Assembly: GCA_900548875.1 (NCBI GenBank)
Contig: URMA01000019.1
Coordinates: 1 to 44,891 of the forward strand
Source of the DNA: an uncultured Porphyromonadaceae bacterium
Lineage (GTDB): Bacteria; Bacteroidota; Bacteroidia; Bacteroidales; Muribaculaceae
Reading direction: 5' to 3'
DNA length: 44,891 bases
Of the stretch, positions 38,838-44,891 are shown in pieces. The translations under genes and the position numbers were made by a program. Under the pieces are notes generated by a model, which was not told where the DNA came from, did not search any database, and saw nothing but the letters and a program-made list of their open reading frames with translations. Position 1 is the stretch's first letter, and each line of letters starts with the position of its first letter.

Positions 38838-40499
38838 ATGTTAGAAAAATTTCTGCAGAAGGTAAATTTCGATTCTTACGAGGATTTTATGGCCAACTAT
38901 AAAGTCAACGTTCCCGAAAATTTCAATTTCGGATATGACGTAGTCGACGAGTGGGCACGTACGAATCCTGATAAAAAAGCCCTTTTATGGACGAATGACA
39001 AAGGCGAGAAAATTCAGTTTACGTTTGCCGACATTAAGCGCGAGAGCGACAAAGCGGCTTCCTATTTCCAGTCGTTGGGAATAGGGCGTGGCGATATGGT
39101 GATGCTTATTTTGAAGCGTCGTTACCAATTTTGGTTCGCCATTATTGCACTCCATAAAATTGGAGCTGTGACAATACCTGCGACTCACTTGCTAACGGAA
39201 AAAGATATTGTGTACCGCTGCAATGCTGCTGACATCAAGGCAATTGTGGCTGTAGGCGACAATATTGTGGTTGATCACATCAAGGCGGCTCTTCCGAAAT
39301 GTCCGACATTGAAATACTGTATTTCTACAGGTCCGGAAATTCCGGAAGGATGGCTCGATTTCAACAAGGGTTGTGAAGAGGCGGCTCCGTTTGTGCGTCC
39401 GGAACTGGCAAATACGAACGACGATATGTCGCTCATGTACTTCACATCGGGAACAACAGGACAGCCGAAAATGGTGGCCCACGATTTCACTTATCCGTTG
39501 GGACACATCATCACCGGTTCGTTTTGGCATAACCTGCATGAGGACAGCCTCCACCTGACACTTGCCGACACTGGTTGGGGAAAAGCCGTGTGGGGCAAAC
39601 TTTACGGACAATGGATAGCCGGAGCAAACGTATTTGTCTACGATTTTGAGAAATTCAAGCCCGTGGATGTACTTCACATGATTCACAACTACGGTATCAC
39701 GTCGTTCTGTGCGCCTCCTACCGTGTTCCGTTTCCTTATCCGTGAGGATTTGACAAAATTCGACATCTCTACATTGAAATATTGTACGATTGCCGGCGAA
39801 GCGCTCAACCCGAGCGTGTACGACGAATGGCTGAAACTTACAGGCATCAAGCTGATGGAAGGTTTCGGACAAACGGAAACTACGCTGACTATCGCCACTT
39901 ATCCTTGGCTGAATCCGAAACCGGGTTCGATGGGCAAGAAAGGTCCGGAATACGACATCGACTTGTTGACAAGCGACGGCCGCTGGGCGGAAGACGGCGA
40001 ACAGGGCGAAATCGTGGTGCGTGTGCCCGAAGGACACCGTCCGCTGGGACTTTTCAAGGAATACTACCGTGACCCGGAACTGACAGCAAAGGCCTACAAC
40101 AATGGCATCTATCATACGGGCGATGTGGCATGGCGCGACGAGGACGGCTATTTCTGGTTTATCGGCCGTAAGGATGACGTTATCAAGTCGTCGGGCTACC
40201 GTATCGGTCCGTTCGAAGTGGAAAGTGCGCTGATGACTCACCCGGCCGTAGTGGAATGTGCCATTACAGGTGTTCCCGACGAAATCCGCGGTCAGGTGGT
40301 GAAGGCTACCATCGTATTGGCACCGGCCTATAAGGACAAGGCGGGCGAAGAACTGATTAAGGAAATTCAGGACCACGTGAAACGTACTACCGCACCTTAT
40401 AAATATCCGCGTGTCGTTGAATTTGTCGACGAACTCCCGAAAACCATCAGCGGCAAAATCCGCCGTGTAGAAATCCGCGAAAAAGGAGCAAAGAAATAA
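38838..40499 (+). CDS. AMP-forming acyl-CoA synthetase (acetyl/medium-chain type)
   Basis: A 553-residue cytoplasmic ligase that adenylates a carboxylic acid and transfers it to CoA. The ATG at 38838 is preceded by AAGAAATAAAG and starts MLEKFLQKVNFDSYEDF; upstream in-frame codons lack conservation. The A3 motif MYFTSGTTGQPKM, the A5 motif GFGQTETT, the A7 motif YHTGDVAWRDEDGYF, the A8 hinge GRKDDVIKSSGYRIGPFEVE and the A10 motif PKTISGKIRRVEIR with the catalytic Lys are all intact. The family includes acetyl-, propionyl- and medium-chain acyl-CoA synthetases; the exact acid cannot be read. A terminator follows. Confidence 0.92.
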   Translation: MLEKFLQKVNFDSYEDFMANYKVNVPENFNFGYDVVDEWARTNPDKKALLWTNDKGEKIQFTFADIKRESDKAASYFQSLGIGRGDMVMLILKRRYQFWFAIIALHKIGAVTIPATHLLTEKDIVYRCNAADIKAIVAVGDNIVVDHIKAALPKCPTLKYCISTGPEIPEGWLDFNKGCEEAAPFVRPELANTNDDMSLMYFTSGTTGQPKMVAHDFTYPLGHIITGSFWHNLHEDSLHLTLADTGWGKAVWGKLYGQWIAGANVFVYDFEKFKPVDVLHMIHNYGITSFCAPPTVFRFLIREDLTKFDISTLKYCTIAGEALNPSVYDEWLKLTGIKLMEGFGQTETTLTIATYPWLNPKPGSMGKKGPEYDIDLLTSDGRWAEDGEQGEIVVRVPEGHRPLGLFKEYYRDPELTAKAYNNGIYHTGDVAWRDEDGYFWFIGRKDDVIKSSGYRIGPFEVESALMTHPAVVECAITGVPDEIRGQVVKATIVLAPAYKDKAGEELIKEIQDHVKRTTAPYKYPRVVEFVDELPKTISGKIRRVEIREKGAKK

Positions 40500-40526
40500 A
40501 AGAAAGTATCTTTAAATTTTAAGGAG

Positions 40527-40561
40527 AAGTCCGTGCCGCTGTGAAAAGTCGGTACGGACTT
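40527..40561 (+). terminator. Terminator after the acyl-CoA synthetase gene
   Basis: AAGTCCGTGCCG (40527-40538) and CGGTACGGACTT (40550-40561) form a 12-bp stem with one G-T pair and an 11-base loop, followed by TTCTGTTCT. It is 28 bases after the stop codon. Confidence 0.8.
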
Positions 40562-40583
40562 TTCTGTTCTGTAGAGGGGAAAT

Positions 40584-40614
40584 TTTGAAGTGTGTGTTAT
40601 TTATATTATTTTTG
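40584..40614 (+). promoter_or_regulatory. Promoter of the GH20-sulfatase pair
   Basis: TTTG (40584-40587) and TATTTTTG (40607-40614) are 19 bases apart, a perfect consensus match. The leader is about 30 bases. Confidence 0.82.
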
Positions 40615-40650
40615 TAAACTCTCAAAACTATCTTAAAATTCTGAAATACA

Positions 40651-43002
40651 ATGAAAAGTGACCAATTATTTAATGCCCTTGCCGGAGCTGTCGTGGCTAT
40701 CGGCCTGACTGCGTGTGGAACAAACGTCGTGAAAAAGCCTTACAATGAAGGCGTGAACGTGATTCCGGCCCCTGCCAGTCTGACTGTCGGAAAGGGAGAA
40801 TTTTCTTTGAAGGGAAACACGAAAATTGGAGCAGTTGCTCCGGAAGCAAAAAAAGTAGCTGAATATTTTGTGGAAAAGATAGAGCGCTCGACTGGCTACG
40901 ATCTTACGGTGGCAGACGAGGGCGACATCCGTCTGAACCTTGACCCGCAACTGGATATGAACAGCGAAGGCTATCGTCTGGAAGTGGGGAAAAACGGCGT
41001 GGAGGTAACGTCAAAGACTCCGCAGGGACTGTTTTACGGCATGCAGAGTTTCATGCAGCTCCTGCCGGCTGAAATTGAAAACGGCGAAAAGGTGGACGGT
41101 ATTGAATGGTCGGTTCCTTATGTGAATATCACCGACGAGCCGCGTTTTGCATATCGCGGCATTCACTTCGACCTTTGCCGCCATTTTATGACGGTCGACG
41201 AGGTGAAGAAGCAGCTCGACGTGATGGCAATGTATAAAATCAACCGCATGCACTGGCACTTGACGGAAGACCAGGGCTGGAGAATAGAGATCAAGAAATA
41301 TCCGAAACTGACGGAAATCGGTGGCAAGCGTATGGAGGGCGAAGGCTATGAATATGGCGGCTACTATACGCAGGAAGAAGTGAAGGATATAGTGGCGTAT
41401 GCGGCCGAACGCTTCATTACGGTAGTGCCGGAAATCGAAATGCCGGGTCACGAAATGGCCGCTATTGCCGCCTATCCCGAATTGTCGTGCAAGGGCGAGC
41501 AGGGCGTTGTCCGCAGCATTTGGGGAATTGAGGATATCGTTTTGTGTCCGGGAAAGGAAAGCACGTTTGAGTTTTTTGAGAATGTGCTGAAGGAAGTGAT
41601 GGAGCTTTTCCCGAGCGAATATATCCATATCGGCGGTGACGAATGCCCGAAAACAAGCTGGGCTGAATGTCCGCTCTGCCAGAAGCGCATCCGTGAAGAA
41701 AAACTGTTTGCCGACAAGAACCATTCGGCTGAAGAAAAGTTGCAGAGCTATTTCATTCAGCGCATTGAAAAATTCCTGGCCCAACATGGCCGCAAGATTA
41801 TCGGTTGGGACGAGATTCTGGAAGGCGGACTTGCTCCGACGGCTACCGTGATGTCGTGGCGGGGTGAGCAGGGTGGCATTGCATCGGCCATGATGGACCA
41901 TAATGTGATTATGACACCGGGCAAAAACGGTCTGTATCTCGATTTCTATCAGGGCGACAAGAAGATAGAACCTGTTACGATCGGCGGCTATACTTCTTTA
42001 AAGAAAATCTACGATTACAATCCTACACCCGACACATTGGTGGCTATCGGCAAGGACCATTTCGTCATGGGCGTACAGGCCAATGTGTGGAGTGAGTATA
42101 TGTATACCAACGAACTCCGTGAATATCAGATGTATCCGCGTTCGCTTGCCTTGGCCGAAGTGGCTTGGACTAAAACGGACCGTAAGGACTACGCTGATTT
42201 TGAACGCCGAATCAATAATGCCTATGTCCGTCTTGACGGTCATGGCGTCAACTACCACATTCCGCTGCCGGAACAGCCGAACGGTTCTTGCAATACGGTA
42301 GTGTTTATGGACACGGTTTCAGTGGCGTTCAAGACTTCCCGTCCTGTAAAGATGGTATACACGCTCGACGGCTCCGAGCCGACGGCGGCTTCTGCCGAAT
42401 ATACGGAACCGTTGGCGTTCAGTGAAAATGGAACGATAAAAGTGGCTTCAGTTCTTCCTTCCGGAAAAACGAGCCGTGTCCGTACTGTTGAGGTGGTGAA
42501 ACAGACGGCCGTCCCTGCTGTGGCGGTCGAAGGTGTAAAGCCGGGTTTGAATATGAATGTCACTTACGGTACGTATCTGAATGTCGATGAACTGAAGGCT
42601 TCCGGAAAGAAACCTGAAAAAGCGAAAGTCATTAAGGAAACCAAGGAGCTGGTGACGGTGGAACCAAGCACCAAGTCGATGCGTGGTGTGAAGCAGTTTG
42701 CTTCGGTAGCGGAAGGATATATTGAAATTCCGGAAACGGGAGTCTATTATGTGTCTTCAGAATTGGAAGAGGTTTGGTTGGACGGCAAACTGTTGGTCAA
42801 CAACCGTGGGGAAGTGAAGCGTTTCTCACGTGCCGACACTTCTGTTGCGTTGGAAAAAGGTTTGCATCCGGTGAAACTCGTGTTCCTGGGACATATTATC
42901 GGTGGTTGGCCGTCCAATTGGGGCGACGGCAGCTTGCGTCTGCGTAAAGCCGATGAAACGTCGTTCAAGAACGTAACCGGCGATATGCTTTACTGTAAAT
43001 AA
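40651..43002 (+). CDS. Beta-N-acetylhexosaminidase (GH20), lipoprotein
   Basis: A 783-residue exo-hexosaminidase that removes terminal GlcNAc or GalNAc from glycans by substrate-assisted catalysis. The N-terminus ends in AIGLTAC, a lipobox (Cys22), so it is anchored in the envelope. Residues about 35-155 are the GH20b domain. The catalytic barrel begins near PRFAYRGIHFDLCRHFM. It contains MHWHLTEDQGWRIEIKKYP and the catalytic pair Asp330-Glu331 in HIGGDECPK. WDEILEGGL follows. The C-terminal part has a chitobiase-C-type module (MVYTLDGSEPTAASAEY) and a PA14-like beta domain (GYIEIPETGVYYVSSELEEV). The arylsulfatase follows. Confidence 0.95.
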   Translation: MKSDQLFNALAGAVVAIGLTACGTNVVKKPYNEGVNVIPAPASLTVGKGEFSLKGNTKIGAVAPEAKKVAEYFVEKIERSTGYDLTVADEGDIRLNLDPQLDMNSEGYRLEVGKNGVEVTSKTPQGLFYGMQSFMQLLPAEIENGEKVDGIEWSVPYVNITDEPRFAYRGIHFDLCRHFMTVDEVKKQLDVMAMYKINRMHWHLTEDQGWRIEIKKYPKLTEIGGKRMEGEGYEYGGYYTQEEVKDIVAYAAERFITVVPEIEMPGHEMAAIAAYPELSCKGEQGVVRSIWGIEDIVLCPGKESTFEFFENVLKEVMELFPSEYIHIGGDECPKTSWAECPLCQKRIREEKLFADKNHSAEEKLQSYFIQRIEKFLAQHGRKIIGWDEILEGGLAPTATVMSWRGEQGGIASAMMDHNVIMTPGKNGLYLDFYQGDKKIEPVTIGGYTSLKKIYDYNPTPDTLVAIGKDHFVMGVQANVWSEYMYTNELREYQMYPRSLALAEVAWTKTDRKDYADFERRINNAYVRLDGHGVNYHIPLPEQPNGSCNTVVFMDTVSVAFKTSRPVKMVYTLDGSEPTAASAEYTEPLAFSENGTIKVASVLPSGKTSRVRTVEVVKQTAVPAVAVEGVKPGLNMNVTYGTYLNVDELKASGKKPEKAKVIKETKELVTVEPSTKSMRGVKQFASVAEGYIEIPETGVYYVSSELEEVWLDGKLLVNNRGEVKRFSRADTSVALEKGLHPVKLVFLGHIIGGWPSNWGDGSLRLRKADETSFKNVTGDMLYCK

Positions 43003-43007
43003 AAGTG

Positions 43008-43039
43008 GAGAGGGGGGAGGCTTTGGGGCTTTCCCTCTC
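43008..43039 (+). terminator. Hairpin between the hexosaminidase and sulfatase genes
   Basis: GAGAGGG and CCCTCTC pair, with extra G-T pairs inside the loop. No T-run follows, so it may be an attenuator or mRNA-stability stem instead of a full terminator. It lies in the 69-base gap. Confidence 0.45.
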
Positions 43040-43071
43040 TATTGCCTGAAAATAAAAGGATATATAAGTAT

Positions 43072-44592
43072 ATGAAGAATAATATGATGCCCTTGTCGCT
43101 CACTGCTTTTCTGCTTGCCGGAACAGCGGTTGGGATGGCGGCGAAAAAGCCGAATATCCTATATATAATGTGCGACGATATGGGTTATGGAGATCTTGCC
43201 TGCTATGGTCAGCCTTATATACAGACTCCGAACATCGACCGTATGGCGCAGGAGGGAATGCGTTTTACGCAGGCCTATGCCGGAAGTCCGGTGAGTGCCC
43301 CGTCGCGCGCCGCTTTCATGACCGGCCAACATAGCGGACACGGCGAAGTGCGCGGCAATAAGGAATATTGGAAGAATGTGCCGATGGTGATGTATGGCGA
43401 AAACAAGGATTATTCCGTTGTCGGTCAGCATCCCTATGACCCCGACCATGTGATTTTGCCGGAGATTATGAAGGATAACGGCTATACGACCGGCATGTTC
43501 GGCAAATGGGCGGGCGGTTACGAAGGGTCGGTTTCTACGCCCGACAAGCGTGGCATCGATGAGTTTTATGGATATATCTGCCAGTTCCAGGCTCATCTGT
43601 ATTATCCGAATTTCCTGAACCGCTACAGCAAGGCGGCAGGCGACACGGCTGTCGTGCGTGTGACAATGGAGGAGAATATCCGATATCCCATGTATGGCGA
43701 CGGATATGAAAAGCGTTCGCAATATTCTGCCGACATAATTCATCGCGAAGCCCTGAAATGGCTCGACAGTCAGAATGGCGACCGTCCGTTTTTCGGAATT
43801 TTCACCTATACCTTGCCGCATGCCGAACTTTGTCAGCCGCAGGATTCCATTGTAGGAGCCTATAAAAAGAAGTTTTTTGTGGACAAGACCTGGGGCGGAT
43901 CGAAGTGGTCGCGCTATAATCCTGTCGTGTATACCCATGCCCAGTTTGCGGCTATGATTACGCGGTTGGATGCGTATGTGGGCGAAATTCTGGATATGCT
44001 CAAGAAAAAAGGTCTGGATGAAAACACGATTGTCATTTTTACGAGCGATAACGGTCCTCACGAAGAAGGCGGTGCCGATCCCCAATTTTTCGGTCGTGAC
44101 GGGAAGCTGCGCGGCTTGAAGCGTCAGTGTCTTGAAGGCGGTATCCGTGTTCCTTTCATTGTACGTTGGAGCGGAACGGTTGAGGCGGGAACTGTTTCCG
44201 ACCATATTTGCGCTTTCTACGACATTATGCCGACGTTCTGCGAACTGATTGGAATAAAAAATTATGAGAAAAAATATTCCAACAAGAAAAAACAGCCCGA
44301 CTATTTTGATGGAATTTCGTTTGCTCCGACATTGTTGGGAAAGGGAAAACAGGTGGAACATGATTTCCTTTATTGGGAATTCGACGAAACCGACCAGATA
44401 GCCGTACGTCAGGGTGACTGGAAATTGATCGTGAAAAAGGGTGTCCCTCATTTGTATAATTTGGCGACCGATCTTCATGAGGACGTTGATTTGGTTTCAA
44501 AATATCCGGAACGGGTAGAAAAAATGAAAGAAATTATCTTCCGTGAGCACACTCATAGTCCTTATTTCTCGGTGACACTTCCGGAAAAATAG
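43072..44592 (+). CDS. Sulfatase (S1 family, serine-type active site)
   Basis: A 506-residue exported sulfatase from ATG 43072; a TTG at 43042 is possible but lacks support. The N-terminus MKNNMMPLSLTAFLLAGTAV is a signal peptide. Metal ligands include Asp35-Asp36 in YIMCDDMGYGDL. The active-site motif is SAPSR (Ser75-Arg79), so maturation to formylglycine must use the serine-type radical-SAM enzyme anSME, which is not in the window. Later motifs are GMFGKWAGGYEG, FTSDNGPHEEGGADP and RGLKRQCLEGGIRVPF. Family members act on sulfated glycans such as mucin or glycosaminoglycans; the GH20 neighbour fits sulfated amino sugars. Confidence 0.93.
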   Translation: MKNNMMPLSLTAFLLAGTAVGMAAKKPNILYIMCDDMGYGDLACYGQPYIQTPNIDRMAQEGMRFTQAYAGSPVSAPSRAAFMTGQHSGHGEVRGNKEYWKNVPMVMYGENKDYSVVGQHPYDPDHVILPEIMKDNGYTTGMFGKWAGGYEGSVSTPDKRGIDEFYGYICQFQAHLYYPNFLNRYSKAAGDTAVVRVTMEENIRYPMYGDGYEKRSQYSADIIHREALKWLDSQNGDRPFFGIFTYTLPHAELCQPQDSIVGAYKKKFFVDKTWGGSKWSRYNPVVYTHAQFAAMITRLDAYVGEILDMLKKKGLDENTIVIFTSDNGPHEEGGADPQFFGRDGKLRGLKRQCLEGGIRVPFIVRWSGTVEAGTVSDHICAFYDIMPTFCELIGIKNYEKKYSNKKKQPDYFDGISFAPTLLGKGKQVEHDFLYWEFDETDQIAVRQGDWKLIVKKGVPHLYNLATDLHEDVDLVSKYPERVEKMKEIIFREHTHSPYFSVTLPEK

Positions 44593-44618
44593 TTCATCTT
44601 TTTTTGTGCAGACATCTC

Positions 44619-44645
44619 GCACTCTTTTTTCTCGGGAAGGAGTGC
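44619..44645 (+). terminator. Weak hairpin after the sulfatase gene
   Basis: GCACTC and GAGTGC pair around a 15-base loop, and flanking bases (CAGACATCTC with GTGCGGGTTTCTG) can extend it imperfectly. A T-run appears only later. It is a possible transcription end before the strong downstream promoter. Confidence 0.35.
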
Positions 44646-44764
44646 TGTGCGGGTTTCTGATAATGGGTAGGAAGAAAGGATAATTTTTTTTGATTTGTAA
44701 ATCGTTGAATTATATAATGTTGAATAAAAACTATGCTTTTTAGCATAATTTTTTAGCAAAAATA

Positions 44765-44796
44765 TTTGGAGCGTAATGAAAAAGTGTCTACCTTTG
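44765..44796 (+). promoter_or_regulatory. Strong promoter, probably of an rRNA operon starting beyond the window
   Basis: TTTG (44765-44768) and TACCTTTG (44789-44796), followed by CA, are 20 bases apart, an ideal match. The leader that follows includes a GCGGTACCGC palindrome (44817-44826) and ends in A-rich sequence with ACTTGCAAAAAGAT. No start codon with coding sequence follows within the remaining 95 bases. Long untranslated leaders with this look precede 16S rRNA in Bacteroidales, but the rRNA itself is not visible here. Confidence 0.65.
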
Positions 44797-44891
44797 CACT
44801 CGCAAAACGAAAAACGGCGGTACCGCAGTGGCGGTCAAGTTTCGAAAGAGACGCGCCGAAAGAAATTTTGAAAAAAAACTTGCAAAAAGAT

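Noticed and set aside
39192..40376. A 394-codon open frame antisense to the acyl-CoA synthetase
   Set aside because: The sense strand holds all adenylation motifs; the antisense product shows no family pattern or start context.
43159..44478. A 439-codon open frame antisense to the sulfatase
   Set aside because: It lies wholly inside the well-supported sulfatase gene, has no recognisable domain, and results from the codon bias of the sense gene.

Overview
The window is a chromosomal segment from a member of the Bacteroidales (phylum Bacteroidota). The evidence is a SusC/SusD outer-membrane pair, a PorZ-like protein and a C-terminal domain typical of type IX secretion (T9SS), a serine-type sulfatase, phylum-specific families (DUF4271, DUF4254, DUF4369), and repeated promoters of the form TTTG-N17-21-TAnnTTTG instead of a sigma70 -35/-10 pair. 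Genus cannot be fixed from this stretch. No phage, integrase, transposase, CRISPR array or tRNA was recognised.

Layout. 1-7600 (+): the 3' part of leuS, then rdgB overlapping a porZ-like gene, a double hairpin, then dapB-lepB-wbqC-like. 7624-10257 (-): comM-like AAA ATPase and a DUF4369 lipoprotein. 10380-12150 (+): outer-membrane phospholipase A and two tandem, paralogous small lipoproteins. 12151-15743 (-): compact run of LOG-family hydrolase, DUF4271 membrane protein, hemD, rnpA, yidD and tatD. 15855-16865 (-): NAD-dependent epimerase-like protein. 17050-26475 (-): SusC, SusD, a NamZ-like exo-muramidase (DUF1343), a sodium:solute symporter, a WYL regulator and a secreted EEP-family phosphodiesterase. 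27318-31885: yitT (+), then ruvB, a GT9 glycosyltransferase, DUF4254 and a histidine phosphatase (all -). 32198-36180: an AT-rich stretch with a large secreted T9SS-type protein (+) and a two-gene ATPase/STAS-like cassette (-). 36184-37901 (-): a Vsr endonuclease translationally coupled to a DAACS transporter. 38167-44592 (+): XRE-cupin regulator and acyl-CoA ligase, then a GH20 hexosaminidase lipoprotein and a sulfatase. 44765-44796 (+): a very good promoter match followed by a leader that runs off the end, plausibly of an rRNA operon.

How genes work together. RdgB, LeuS, DapB, LepB, RuvB, RnpA, YidD and HemD are housekeeping. The 17-26.5 kb block reads as an import and processing route for a glycan: SusCD across the outer membrane, NamZ-like cleavage in the periplasm, and a symporter across the inner membrane. 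From NamZ chemistry, a muropeptide or MurNAc-containing substrate is my inference. GH20 plus sulfatase suggests processing of sulfated amino-sugar glycans.

The least explained parts are the GHKL-ATPase/STAS-like pair at 34.7-35.9 kb (anti-sigma/anti-anti-sigma architecture without a sigma factor), the 39-bp direct repeats with internal palindromes upstream of yitT, and the orphan Vsr joined to a transporter that lacks the acidic-substrate signature. None is proven to be a new system. Functional calls rest on reading motifs by eye; no database search was run.
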